Of a stretch of DNA of 64,000 bases, positions 16,731 through 25,965 are shown one piece after another (the first letter of the stretch is position 1; every line of letters begins with the position of its first letter). The stretch is from Acidimicrobiia bacterium (GTDB lineage Bacteria; Actinomycetota; Acidimicrobiia; Acidimicrobiales; Poriferisodalaceae), in contig JAJDVQ010000015.1 in NCBI GenBank assembly GCA_022826045.1, positions 16,817-80,816 of the forward strand, in the 5' to 3' direction. The translations under genes and the position numbers were made by a program. The notes beneath the pieces are model-generated. The model was not told the DNA's origin. It did not search any database and saw only the letters and a program-made list of their open reading frames with translations.

Positions 16731-17765
16731 TCAGCCGACGGCAAGGCGTTCGGCTGCGCTGACCGACAGGAAATCGACGTTCTCACGGAACAGATCGGTG
16801 TCGGCGCCCTCGGCGTCCGCCATGGCCCCGCGCAGGTACCGGTTGAGCACGCCCTCCGATATAGCAGCCAGACGCCAGTACGAGAACGCGCGGTAGTAGT
16901 CGACCTGCGACAAGTCGCGCCCCGACGCATCGGCGTACCGATCCAGCATCTCGCTGCGCGAAGCGAATCCGCCCGCCTGCGTGGGCGCCGAGGAGCCCGC
17001 CGACACCTCATCGGGCGACACCCAGTTGTTCATCAGGTAGCCCACATCGGCCATCGGGTCGCCGAGCGTGCACAGCTCCCAGTCGAGCACCGCAACAATG
17101 TCGCCGGAACCCGACAGCATGTTCCCCAGCCGGTAGTCGCCATGGACGATCGACGAGCCGATCTGCTCGGGCTTGCGGGCCTCCAGCTCGGCGGCGACCT
17201 CATCCATGATCGGCAGCTCACGAGTCTTCGACTGCTCCCACTGGCGCTTCCAGCGACGCAGCTGCCGACCCAGGTAGTCCTCACGCCGTCCCAGATCACC
17301 CAATCCCACATCGTCGGGCTCGATCGCATGCAACTCGGCCAGCACATCGGCCACCCGCCGGCTCAGCGGCACACGCTCGCCGTCAGGCACCAGCGCCGAC
17401 TCGTCAGCCGAATGCAGCACCGCGCCCTCCTCGTAGCTCATGACGTAGAACGGCGCCTCGTTCACGGTCTCGTCGGCACACAGCGCGATCGCCCGGGGCA
17501 CCGGCACCTCGGTCTGCCCTACACCCGAGATGATCTCGTGCTCCCGGCCCATGTCGTGCGCCGTAGCCAGCACATGGCCCAAGGGCGGCCGCCGCAGCAC
17601 CACCGACGAGCCGTCGGCGCAGTGCACCCGGTAGGTCAGGTTCGAATGCCCGCCGGCGATCAGCTCGAAGCGCAGCGGCTGAGCAGCCTGCGGCACATGG
17701 GCGGCGAACCACTCGCTGACCGCAGGGGCATCGATGCCCGTCGGCGCCTCACCGTCAGCCGGCAT
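16731..17765 (-). CDS. APH-family phosphotransferase (ACAD10/11-like kinase)
   Basis: This 344-residue aminoglycoside-phosphotransferase-fold kinase has the G-loop region IAGGHSNLTYRV, the ATP lysine equivalent in SSVVLRRPP (arginines here), catalytic loop IVHGDYRLGNM and metal-binding VLDWELCTLGDP. This subgroup commonly sits beside acyl-CoA dehydrogenases and other beta-oxidation genes, and is related to the kinase domain of ACAD10/11, which acts on 4-hydroxyacyl-CoAs. That role is an inference from the neighbourhood. The ATG at 17765 lies one base past the TGA of the upstream dehydrogenase gene (17767), so translation is probably coupled. The longer frame to 17819 is rejected. Confidence 0.85.
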   Translation of the reverse strand: MPADGEAPTGIDAPAVSEWFAAHVPQAAQPLRFELIAGGHSNLTYRVHCADGSSVVLRRPPLGHVLATAHDMGREHEIISGVGQTEVPVPRAIALCADETVNEAPFYVMSYEEGAVLHSADESALVPDGERVPLSRRVADVLAELHAIEPDDVGLGDLGRREDYLGRQLRRWKRQWEQSKTRELPIMDEVAAELEARKPEQIGSSIVHGDYRLGNMLSGSGDIVAVLDWELCTLGDPMADVGYLMNNWVSPDEVSAGSSAPTQAGGFASRSEMLDRYADASGRDLSQVDYYRAFSYWRLAAISEGVLNRYLRGAMADAEGADTDLFRENVDFLSVSAAERLAVG

Positions 17766-17766
17766 G

Positions 17767-18618
17767 TCAGCGGTAGGTGTAGAAGCCCCGGCCGGCCTTG
17801 CGCCCCAGCAGCCCCGCATCGCACATGCGGCTGAGCATCGGCGGCGGGGCGTAGAGCTGCTCGCGGAACTCCTCGTACAGCGACTCGGCCACCGCCAGCG
17901 TCGTGTCGAGGCCGATCAGGTCGCACAGGGCCAGCGGCCCCATCGGGTGGTTGCAGCCCAGCACCATGCCGGCGTCGATGTCCTCGGTGGAAGCGAAGCC
18001 CGATTCGAGCATCCGGATGGCCGACAGGATGTAGGGGATCAGCAGGGCGTTGACCACGAACCCGGCTCGGTCCTGGCTGTCCACCACCCGCTTGCCCAGC
18101 CGTTCCGATGCGAACGACCGGCAGCGCTCGGCCGTCTCCTCCGCAGTCAGCAGCGAGGAGATGACCTCCACCAGCCCCATGACCGGCACAGGATTGAAGA
18201 AGTGCATGCCGATGACCTGCGAGGGCCGATCGGTGGCCATGGCCAGCTTCATGATCGGGATGGCCGACGTGTTGGAGGCCATCACGGCGCTGGGATCGTC
18301 GAGCACCTTGGACAGCCGCCCGAACACCTCCAGCTTGGCCGGCTCAGACTCGACCACCGCTTCGATCACGAACTCACGATCCGCCAGCTCGTCGAGATCG
18401 AGGCCGAACGACATGGCGCCCAGCGCCGATTCCCGCCCGGCATCGTCGAGCTTGCCGGCGTTGACGGCCCGGTTCAGGCTCTTCTCGATGCGGGCCATGC
18501 CGGCGGTCAGCGCATCCTCGTTGACCTCCACGATCTTCACATCGCACCCGTTGCGGGCCGCAACCTCGGCGATGCCCGACCCCATCAGGCCGCAGCCCAC
18601 CACACCGATCTTGTCCAT
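17767..18618 (-). CDS. 3-hydroxybutyryl-CoA dehydrogenase
   Basis: This 283-residue protein has the N-terminal NAD-binding fold IGVVGCGLMGSGIAEVAARNG (GxGxxG). Catalytic blocks include VMASNTSAIPIMKLA, GMHFFNPVPVMGLVEVI (His-Phe-Asn-Pro) and RAGFVVNALLIPYI, and the C-terminal domain shows HPMGPLALCDLIGLD. Length and motifs match HbdA/FadB2-type enzymes that oxidise 3-hydroxyacyl-CoA in fatty-acid breakdown or butanoate metabolism. It is coupled to the APH-like kinase downstream and is preceded 55 bp upstream by the B12-binding subunit gene. The start at 18618 is the only sensible one. Confidence 0.92.
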   Translation of the reverse strand: MDKIGVVGCGLMGSGIAEVAARNGCDVKIVEVNEDALTAGMARIEKSLNRAVNAGKLDDAGRESALGAMSFGLDLDELADREFVIEAVVESEPAKLEVFGRLSKVLDDPSAVMASNTSAIPIMKLAMATDRPSQVIGMHFFNPVPVMGLVEVISSLLTAEETAERCRSFASERLGKRVVDSQDRAGFVVNALLIPYILSAIRMLESGFASTEDIDAGMVLGCNHPMGPLALCDLIGLDTTLAVAESLYEEFREQLYAPPPMLSRMCDAGLLGRKAGRGFYTYR

Positions 18619-18673
18619 GAGCCCCTGCCCTCAACTCGACGCCGTGGGCAATCTACCGCTCATGGCCCGCTGA

Positions 18674-19099
18674 CTATCTGGCCGGGGCCGGAGACTCATG
18701 ACCCGTGCTGCGGGACCGCTCGATGGCGCCTTGCACGGCAGCCACCACCTCGTCGGCTGTCGCACCGGGAGTGAGCACCGCCGCCACGCCCGCCTGCTCC
18801 ATGGCTTCGAGGTCGCCGTCGGGCACGATGCCGCCCAGGATGACCGGGATGCTCTCGGCGTCGGCCTCGCGCAGGCGCTCGACCACCAGCGGCATGAGCG
18901 CCTCATGGGCCCCCGACAGCATCGACACCCCGATGGCGTCCACGTCCTCGTCGATGGCGGCGGCCACCACGCTCTCGGGTGTCTGGAACAGGCCGGTGTA
19001 GATCACCTCGAAGCCCGCGTCGCGCAGCATTCGGGCCACCACCTTGACCCCGCGGTCATGCCCGTCAAGGCCGAGCTTGGCAATCAGCACCCGAGACAC
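18674..19099 (-). CDS. Stand-alone cobalamin-binding subunit of an acyl-CoA mutase (MCM C-terminal type)
   Basis: This 141-residue protein is a single B12-binding Rossmann domain: VLIAKLGLDGHDRGVKVVARML (the DxHxxG cobalamin ligand motif), EVIYTGLFQTPESVVAAA, IGVSMLSGAHEALMPLV and VILGGIVPDGD. Stand-alone small subunits of this size pair with a separate catalytic subunit in isobutyryl-CoA, 2-hydroxyisobutyryl-CoA or related mutases. The catalytic subunit is not in this window. A short S/P/A tail follows the domain. Its place at the head of the CoA-metabolism cluster fits carbon-skeleton rearrangement of acyl-CoAs, but the exact substrate cannot be read from the sequence. Confidence 0.88.
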   Translation of the reverse strand: MSRVLIAKLGLDGHDRGVKVVARMLRDAGFEVIYTGLFQTPESVVAAAIDEDVDAIGVSMLSGAHEALMPLVVERLREADAESIPVILGGIVPDGDLEAMEQAGVAAVLTPGATADEVVAAVQGAIERSRSTGHESPAPAR

Positions 19100-19153
19100 G
19101 GGCCGAGATTACCGGCCTGCCCTGACGATCTGCCGTGCCGACCTGTCCAGCGG

Positions 19154-22100
19154 CTAGTTGTCCATCAGTCCCGGGAACGGAATGGCCTCGGGAAGCGGAC
19201 CGGTGATGACCGGGACCGCCGCCTCCAAGCCGGCGGCAAGCCGGAACGCCGTCTCCCAGCCGCTCGGGCGCGCCCCGAGCTGGGCGATCGCCACCTCCGC
19301 CTCCGACCACAGCGCTGCCGCATCGGGCGCTTCGAGGGCCTCATGGCCCACGGCGCGTGCCAGCCGCACGATCGCTTGGCTCAGCCGACTGTCGGTGGCG
19401 TCGATGAGCACCAGCGCCTGCTCGAACGCTGCCTCCATCGCCGGCCGGTCCGCGTCGCGGGCATGCGCCATGGCGCGAGCGGTCAGGGCGTTACGCATGT
19501 CGGCGTAGGTGCCGGTGCCGCTCGCCATGGCGAACCGCGACTGCTCCAGCGCATCGACGGTGCGCCCCTCGACGGCATAAGCAATGGCGAGACACGAGCA
19601 CAGGTACGTCGAGGGAAGATCGGCGGCGGGCACCGCCTCGAGTGCCGCGATTGCGTCGGCGCCTCGTCCTTGCTGTGCCAGCGCGAGGCCTAGGGAAACC
19701 TCGAGGTCGCGCTCGCCGATCACGACCGCCCGCTCGGCGGCATGGCCGGCCGCGCCCGGCGGCGATGGAGACGAGGCGCCGCGCTGGGGCACCGCATCCC
19801 AACCGGCGCGAGCGAGGTCTTCGGTGACGATCTCGGGGTGCCCCATCTGCACAGCCGCTGCAGCACGCACGGCTCGCGCAAAGCCGTCCAGCGGCTGGCC
19901 CGGCATGTCGTTGGCCCGCTGCAGGCATTCGGCCAGCATCGCCCGGCTGCGCTGCATCTCGCCGACGGCCGCGTAGGCCCGGCCCAGCAGCCCCATCGCC
20001 TGCACCTCGCCGAAATCGCTGTGCACGTCGCGGAACACCTGCTCGGCAGCCTTGGCCCGCTCGACAGCGTCCGCAGCACGGCCCGACCACAGGCTGAGCG
20101 ACCCCAGCAGCAGATCCATCATTGCCTCGGTGAAGCGTTCGCCCCGCTCGTGGGCGATGGCATGCACCGAGGTCGCCAGCTCTTCGGCCTGGTCGCGATC
20201 ACCGCCATGGAAGCGCAGGAACGCGAGCAGCCCTTCCGCCGTCGCCAGGCCGACCGTGTCGCCCAGATCGCCGAACCGTTCGATGGCGGTGGTGATGCGA
20301 TCCCCGGCCTCGTCGATCAAGCCCTGCTCGAACGACAGCCATGCCAGGTTCTGCAGGCACCACGCCACGCCGCTCTCGTCGCCCAAGTGCCCGAACGTGC
20401 CGTTGGCCTCGTTGATGTAGCGGTCGGCCCGGGCGTACTCGCCGGCTCGCAGCGAGGCCAGCCCGCGCAGCCGCAGAGACTCGGCCGCCTCGCGCACCTC
20501 GCCCAGCGTGCGGAACTGGTCGAGCGCGTCGGCCAGCAGTTTGTCGGCCGCCGTGTGCTCGTCGCCGGCAAGCGCCACTTCGCCCAGCACCCGCAGCCCG
20601 TGCGCAGCCGCGAGCCGGTTGCCGTTCAGCGTTGCGAGGGCTCGGGCCAGCTCGGCGTCGGCGTGGGCGCCGTGCAGCTCCCCCAGCCGCAGTCGTGCGG
20701 CCGCCCGGCCCAGCGCCATGTCGATGAGGCGCGGGTCGGCATCGCCGAGCATCTCGATGGCGCGCCGGTAGAACTGCGCCGCTGCGTAGTGGCTGTCTCG
20801 GGCCGCGGCCCGCGTGCCGGCACGGCCCAGCCACTCGATGGCCACCTCGGTCATGCCGCCCTCGAACGACTCAGAATCTGCTGCGGTCTTGCTGGCGCCG
20901 GGCTGACCGGCGTCGGCGCCCAGCTCCACCGCCGAGGCGAAATGATCCGCGATCACGCCCACCGAGTCGCTGGCGGGGTCGTCGCGGTTCTGCGCCAGCC
21001 ACAGGGCGACATCGAGATGCCGTTCGGCCCGGTCGGTCTTGGTGAGCATGCTGTAGGCCACGTCACGCACCACGTCGCTGCGGAACGTCCACACGTCTGC
21101 CTCGCTGGTGAAGATGTCCTTGTCGACCAGCCGCTGGAAGGTGGCAGCGTCGCTGTCGGCACTGGTGTCGGGATTCGTGGCCGCCGTCATCTCCAGCAGC
21201 TCGCTGGTGGAGCCGCCGCCGCCGAGCACCGACGCGGCGTCCACCAGCCGCCGCTCGGGGGAGCTCAGCGTGTCGAGACGGGCGGCCACCAGCCCGCGCA
21301 GCGTGTCGGGCATCTCCGCCAGCGAGCGCTCCTCGTGATCTGGGCGAGCACCGGGGCCCACCACGCCCGACTCACGCAGCAGCACGCACATCTCTTCGAG
21401 GAAGAACGGGTTGCCGCCGCTGCGCTCGTAGAGCTGATCGGCCAGGTAGGCCGGAGCGCTGCCGCCGAGCAGCTCAGCGGCCAGCTCAGCGGTGGCCTCG
21501 CGGCTGAGCGGATCCAGGTTCAGCACCACTGTGCTGTGGCGGCCCGGCGGCACCGTCCAGCGCTGCTCGTCCACGTTCCACCGGGCTGTGGTGATCACCA
21601 CGAACGGCTGGTTGGCCAGTGCTGCCAGCAACTGCTCGAGCACGCTGAGCAGCCGCTCCTCGGCCCAGTGCACGTCGCTCAGCAGCAGCACGACGGGCTG
21701 GCGGCGCGTCATCGCTCCCAGGAAGCGGCGCAGGGAGCGGAAGGTGGCCTCGGCGCGCCACTCGATCTCGGCGGGGTCGCCGCTGCCCACCCGGCCCAGC
21801 ACGGCGAGCACGACGTCGGTGATCTCGTCGATCTCCTCGTAGTTGACGATTTGAGTCTCGCCATTGGCGGGCCGCAGCACATCGGCCACCAGCGACGAGA
21901 CGCGCCGGGTGGCCTGCACGGTCGAGTCGCCGGCGTTCACCCCTGCTGCGGTCGCAATGGCATCGCCCAGGCAGCGCAGCGGGTTGGTCTCGTCGTAGGG
22001 CAGCGCCATGCTCTCGAGCACCATGGCGTCATGGCGCTCGGTGGCGCCGTGCGCGGCCTCACGGGCGAGGCGGGTCTTGCCCATGCCGGCCTCGCCCACG

Positions 22101-22849
22101 ATCTGGCACAGCCCTGCTCGCCTGCGTGCCACCGCGGTGTCGATCGCGGTCTCCAGCAGGGCATGTTCGAGATCGCGCCCCACCAGCGGCGAGATCGTGG
22201 CGCTGCGGTGGCGGCCGGGCGGCGCCAGCTCGCCGCTGGCCAGGAAGACCGGCACCGGCTCGTCACGCCCGCGCAGGCCGATCTCGCCCCGGGGCGTGTA
22301 GTTCACGATGCTGACCGTGGCTGCCTGCGTGGTCGGCCCCACCAGCACCTCGCCCGCCTCGGCCAGCGTCTCCAGTCGGCTCGCGATGTTCACCGTGTCG
22401 CCCATGGCCGTGTAGTCGCCGCCGGCCCGCAGCGCCCCCACCAACACCTCGCCGGTGTTGATGCCGATGCGGATCCGCAGGTCGAGACTGCGCTCGGCGT
22501 TGAAAGCCTCCAGCGAGCGCTGCATGCGGAAGGCGGCCCGCAGCGCCCGCTCAGGGTCGTCTTCATGCGCCGTGGGCGCACCGAACAGCGCCAGGATCGC
22601 GTCGCCGATGATCTTGTCGACCGTGCCCCCGAAGGCGGTCACGTCGGCCACGAGCCGCTGGAAGCACTGGTCGATGAGGTGCTTGATCTCTTCGGGGTCG
22701 GCGGCCTCGCTCATCGAGGTGAACCCGACCAGGTCGGCGAACAGCACCGTGACGACGCGCCGTTCCTCGGTGGAGACGAGCAGGTTGCCGCAGGTATGGC
22801 AGAAGCGTGCGCCCTGCGGGACCTCAGTGGCGCACGCAGGACACTTCAT
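19154..22849 (-). CDS. Class III adenylate/guanylate cyclase fused to AAA ATPase and TPR repeats
   Basis: This 1231-residue multidomain regulator starts with a zinc ribbon (CPACATEVPQGARFCHTCG). A class III cyclase domain follows (~30-190) with VLFADLVGFTSMSE and KIIGDAILALFG carrying the two metal aspartates, and ALRAGGDYTAMGDTVNIASRLE near the transition-state residues. A STAND-like AAA ATPase (~215-600) has Walker A VGEAGMGKTRLA and Walker B-like VVLLLSDVHW. The rest is TPR-like helical repeats of the MalT/SARP type. Actinobacteria carry many such proteins; the signal sensed and whether the cyclase makes cAMP are unknown. It is monocistronic, separated by 36 bp from the permease remnant upstream. 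Confidence 0.9.
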   Translation of the reverse strand: MKCPACATEVPQGARFCHTCGNLLVSTEERRVVTVLFADLVGFTSMSEAADPEEIKHLIDQCFQRLVADVTAFGGTVDKIIGDAILALFGAPTAHEDDPERALRAAFRMQRSLEAFNAERSLDLRIRIGINTGEVLVGALRAGGDYTAMGDTVNIASRLETLAEAGEVLVGPTTQAATVSIVNYTPRGEIGLRGRDEPVPVFLASGELAPPGRHRSATISPLVGRDLEHALLETAIDTAVARRRAGLCQIVGEAGMGKTRLAREAAHGATERHDAMVLESMALPYDETNPLRCLGDAIATAAGVNAGDSTVQATRRVSSLVADVLRPANGETQIVNYEEIDEITDVVLAVLGRVGSGDPAEIEWRAEATFRSLRRFLGAMTRRQPVVLLLSDVHWAEERLLSVLEQLLAALANQPFVVITTARWNVDEQRWTVPPGRHSTVVLNLDPLSREATAELAAELLGGSAPAYLADQLYERSGGNPFFLEEMCVLLRESGVVGPGARPDHEERSLAEMPDTLRGLVAARLDTLSSPERRLVDAASVLGGGGSTSELLEMTAATNPDTSADSDAATFQRLVDKDIFTSEADVWTFRSDVVRDVAYSMLTKTDRAERHLDVALWLAQNRDDPASDSVGVIADHFASAVELGADAGQPGASKTAADSESFEGGMTEVAIEWLGRAGTRAAARDSHYAAAQFYRRAIEMLGDADPRLIDMALGRAAARLRLGELHGAHADAELARALATLNGNRLAAAHGLRVLGEVALAGDEHTAADKLLADALDQFRTLGEVREAAESLRLRGLASLRAGEYARADRYINEANGTFGHLGDESGVAWCLQNLAWLSFEQGLIDEAGDRITTAIERFGDLGDTVGLATAEGLLAFLRFHGGDRDQAEELATSVHAIAHERGERFTEAMMDLLLGSLSLWSGRAADAVERAKAAEQVFRDVHSDFGEVQAMGLLGRAYAAVGEMQRSRAMLAECLQRANDMPGQPLDGFARAVRAAAAVQMGHPEIVTEDLARAGWDAVPQRGASSPSPPGAAGHAAERAVVIGERDLEVSLGLALAQQGRGADAIAALEAVPAADLPSTYLCSCLAIAYAVEGRTVDALEQSRFAMASGTGTYADMRNALTARAMAHARDADRPAMEAAFEQALVLIDATDSRLSQAIVRLARAVGHEALEAPDAAALWSEAEVAIAQLGARPSGWETAFRLAAGLEAAVPVITGPLPEAIPFPGLMDN

Positions 22850-22885
22850 CGCAGCATTCTAGAAACGGCGCCCGAAACAGGCCCG

Positions 22886-23366
22886 CTACTCGTGGGCGAT
22901 GGCCTCCAGGATGTTCATGCGCCCGACGCGGCGAGCCGGCAGCAGTGCGGCCAGCAGACCGGCCAGCCCCGCCACCACGATGTAGACGGCCAGCGTGGCG
23001 TACGGCACATCGACGGTGGTGATGAACGAGTCGGGCGTGGCCAGCGAACCGGCCACGCCCAGCACCGTGCCGACGAGCACGCGTATCTCGGCCAGCCGGT
23101 CGCCGAAGCCCAGGAACTGCTGCGCCGTGTCGGTGTCGAACACCGACACGGTCTGGCCGAGGCTAGTGCTGGTGTCGGGCGAGCCGAAGTTGAAGATGCC
23201 GACCAGCTCGAAAGGCTGCGAGGCCGATCTCCTGTGCGGCTCGCACCGTCAGGTCGGTCTCGCCGGCGATGTCCTGCGCCAGATCGCCGAATGTCGAGCG
23301 CAGGCTGTCGGTGAGCGCGAAGCGGATCTTCTTGTCGAGCAGATTCCGCAGGGCGAGCTTCAGCAC
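22886..23366 (-). pseudogene. Collapsed second FtsX/MacB-type ABC permease
   Basis: Compared with the intact permease immediately upstream, only pieces survive. The N-terminus MLKLALRNLLDKKIRFALT jumps straight to DSLRSTFGDLAQDI, losing about 18 residues of the first transmembrane helix. A fragment near 23150-23225 in a second frame encodes the extracytoplasmic domain (FELVGIFNFGSPDTSTS, VFDTDTAQQFLGF). The final two helices and tail follow (VLVGTVLGVAGS, VAGLAGLLAALLPARRVG, MNILEAIAHE). Several hundred residues are missing and the reading frame is broken, so this is a dead paralogue. Position and orientation suggest it once followed the ATPase and intact permease as a third gene. Confidence 0.85.
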
Positions 23367-23376
23367 TGCGAGTCAA

Positions 23377-25962
23377 CTACTCGTCTGCGATGGCGTCCAG
23401 CACGTTCATCCGGCTCGCCCGGAATGCCGGGAACAGCGCAGCGATCAGCCCGAACGCCACCGAGATGACGAGGAAGACGAGCAGCTGCAGGTACGGCACC
23501 GCGATGGTGTCGATGATGTCGTCGGGGATCGCCGCCGAGGTGGCCACGCCGAACGCCGCACCCAGCACCACGCCCACCACGGCGCCGTACAGCGAGACAG
23601 CGGCGGCCTCCCAGCGGATCATGCGCCGCATCTGCCGACGGGTCATGCCGACCGCCCGCAGCAGCCCGATCTCGCGGATGCGCTCGAACACCGACAGCGT
23701 GAGCGTGTTCACGATGCCGACCAGCGCGATCAGCAGGGCGAAGGCCAAGAACACATTCACCAGGATGAGCACCGTGTTCAGGCCCGACTCGATGCTGTCC
23801 TGGAACTCCTGGCGGTCTTCGAGCTGCGCTTGCGGGTAGTCGGCCAGCACGTCGTCGATGACGGCGCGGGCCGCTTCGGGGTCGTCGATGGCCGACTGCA
23901 CCATCACGAGGTCGTCGAACGCAGTGGTCGCCACCTGGGCGTGCAGCGCACTGTCGATGAACCAGTTGCTCCAGAAACCGCTGCCGTCGAAGATGGCCGC
24001 GACGTTGACGGTCCGTCGGTCTCCGCTGACGAACGTCAGGTCGACCTGGTCGCCGACCGCAAGGCCCTCGTCACCGGCCACGTCGCTGTGAATCAGCAGC
24101 CCGTTCTGGGGGTCGAAGCCGTCCAGGCTGCCCTCGGTGACGTCGATGTTGATCACCGCGTCGAGGTCGCGGATGCTGGCGACGGTGAGCGTGGTCTCGA
24201 TCACCCGGGTCACCCCGGTCTGAACACCGCCGGCGTCGGCTTCGATCTGCGCGAGATCGAAGCTGAAGCCCACCGGCGTGCCGATGTCGGCGGCGCGGAT
24301 GTCACTGCTCAGCGTCTGCGGCAACCCGGCCTGCGTGTCGACGGTCACGATGAAATCGGCAGTGAACGCAGTGGCCAAGCGGTCGCCGAAGGACACCTTG
24401 AGCGACTGACCCACAATCGACACCATCGTCACGAGCGCCAGGCCGATCGTGAGCGCCACCGCGGTGGCGGAGGTTCGCCGGGGGTTGCGGGCAGCGTTCG
24501 CACGGGCCAGCCGACCCGAGATCGGCATGATCCACACCAGCGGCCGCGCCAGCAGCGACACCACCGATCTGGCCACCAGCGGGCTGAGCACCGACACCGC
24601 CACGAAGGTGATCGCAGCGCCGGCGCCGAGCGTGCTGAGCTGCGGCGTCGCACCGTCGAAGTCGCCGAACAGGCCGAGACCGGTGAGAACAAGACCGATG
24701 GCCAGCAGCACGCCGCCGCCAGCCAGTCGCTTCCAGCCGAGGCTGGCACGCTCGTCGCCGGTGGTGCCCTCCGACAGACCCGCCACCGGCGAGATACGCG
24801 AGGCCTTGAAGGCTGGCACCAGTGACGCCAGCACGGTGAAGCCCACACCCACCACGACGGCCCACAGCACGGTGCGGGGCGTCAGCGGCAGCGAGCTCTC
24901 GGGCAGCGACGCCCCGAGCGCGCTGAACAGGGCCTTGATCCCGAGCGCTCCCAGCATGCCCAGGCCAAGCCCGGCCAGCGAGGCGACGATGCCGATGATC
25001 GCCGACTCGGTCAGCACCGACGTGCGCACCTGCCGGGGCGTGGCGCCCACGGCCCGCAGCAGCGAGAGCTCCCGCACCCGCTGGCCCAGCACGATGTTGA
25101 AGGTGTTGGAGATGATGAACATGCTCACGAACAGCACGATGAACGCGAACACCAGCAGGATCGTCTGGAACGGCCCGATGATGGTCTCGGTGCCCTCGCT
25201 GAATTCCTCGGCGGATTCTGCTGCGGTGATCACTTCGACGCCGTCGGGCAACACGGCCTCGATGCGGCTGCGCACCTCGGCGATGTCGGCCCCCGCCTCG
25301 GCCCGCACGCTGATCGCGGTGAACTCGCCGGGATAGCCGAGCACCTCTTGGGCTGTCGCCGAGTCGAACAGCGAGAAGATGGCGCCCACGCCGGCATCCT
25401 CGGGGAAGCCGAACTGCGCCGTGCCGGTCAAGACGAACTCGCGTGGGCCGGTGGGCGTGACGATCTGGTAGGTGCCGCCCAGCTCGAAGTCATAGTCGGC
25501 GAAGGAGTTGACGTCGAGGGCGAACTCGCCGACACCGACGGGCCAGCGGCCGTCGATCAGGTAGAACTGCGACAGCGACTCGTCTTCGATCCAGTTGGAG
25601 CCGGCGGCCGGCGGCCCGAAGGTGGTGACCGGCTCACCGCTGCCGTCCACCGGGATCACGCCGTCGACGAAGAACCCGCCCGCAGCGATCTCCACGCCGT
25701 CGACGGCTGCGATGTCGTCGACGAGCTCGGCGGGCACCGGCGGCGCCACCGCATCGAAGACATCGCCGAACGGCAGCTCGCCCCGCACCGTGTAGTCGGT
25801 GCCGGTGTTGATGTCCTCGGCGAGCTGGTCGAAGCCGGAGCGCAACGAGTCGGCCGTCACGAACGCAGCCACCACGAAGGCCACGCCGATGACGATGGTG
25901 CTCGCGGTCAGCGCAAAGCGGACCTTGTGCGCGAGCAGCGATTTGATGCCGAGTCGCAGCAT
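23377..25962 (-). CDS. ABC transporter permease, FtsX/MacB-like family
   Basis: This 861-residue protein has the duplicated FtsX architecture. An N-terminal helix (FALTASTIVIGVAFVVAAFV) precedes a large extracytoplasmic MacB_PCD-type domain, then three helices (TILLVFAFIVLFVSMFI, SLAGLGLGMLGALGIKALF, VVVGVGFTVLASLVPAFKASR). A second helix/PCD/three-helix unit follows and ends AALFPAFRASRMNVLDAIADE. Permeases of this class couple with a MacB/LolD-type ATPase in mechanotransmission or export of lipids, lipoproteins or peptides rather than classic transport. The ATPase gene ends 3 bp upstream, so the two form one operon. The substrate is unknown. The decayed third gene downstream is a paralogue. 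Confidence 0.9.
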   Translation of the reverse strand: MLRLGIKSLLAHKVRFALTASTIVIGVAFVVAAFVTADSLRSGFDQLAEDINTGTDYTVRGELPFGDVFDAVAPPVPAELVDDIAAVDGVEIAAGGFFVDGVIPVDGSGEPVTTFGPPAAGSNWIEDESLSQFYLIDGRWPVGVGEFALDVNSFADYDFELGGTYQIVTPTGPREFVLTGTAQFGFPEDAGVGAIFSLFDSATAQEVLGYPGEFTAISVRAEAGADIAEVRSRIEAVLPDGVEVITAAESAEEFSEGTETIIGPFQTILLVFAFIVLFVSMFIISNTFNIVLGQRVRELSLLRAVGATPRQVRTSVLTESAIIGIVASLAGLGLGMLGALGIKALFSALGASLPESSLPLTPRTVLWAVVVGVGFTVLASLVPAFKASRISPVAGLSEGTTGDERASLGWKRLAGGGVLLAIGLVLTGLGLFGDFDGATPQLSTLGAGAAITFVAVSVLSPLVARSVVSLLARPLVWIMPISGRLARANAARNPRRTSATAVALTIGLALVTMVSIVGQSLKVSFGDRLATAFTADFIVTVDTQAGLPQTLSSDIRAADIGTPVGFSFDLAQIEADAGGVQTGVTRVIETTLTVASIRDLDAVINIDVTEGSLDGFDPQNGLLIHSDVAGDEGLAVGDQVDLTFVSGDRRTVNVAAIFDGSGFWSNWFIDSALHAQVATTAFDDLVMVQSAIDDPEAARAVIDDVLADYPQAQLEDRQEFQDSIESGLNTVLILVNVFLAFALLIALVGIVNTLTLSVFERIREIGLLRAVGMTRRQMRRMIRWEAAAVSLYGAVVGVVLGAAFGVATSAAIPDDIIDTIAVPYLQLLVFLVISVAFGLIAALFPAFRASRMNVLDAIADE

Positions 25963-25965
25963 GTA

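Noticed and set aside
19742..23314. 1190-codon plus-strand frame opposite the cyclase/AAA gene
   Set aside because: It mirrors the real gene's codons, is H/R/Q-rich, and has no domain motifs. It is an antisense shadow created by high GC.
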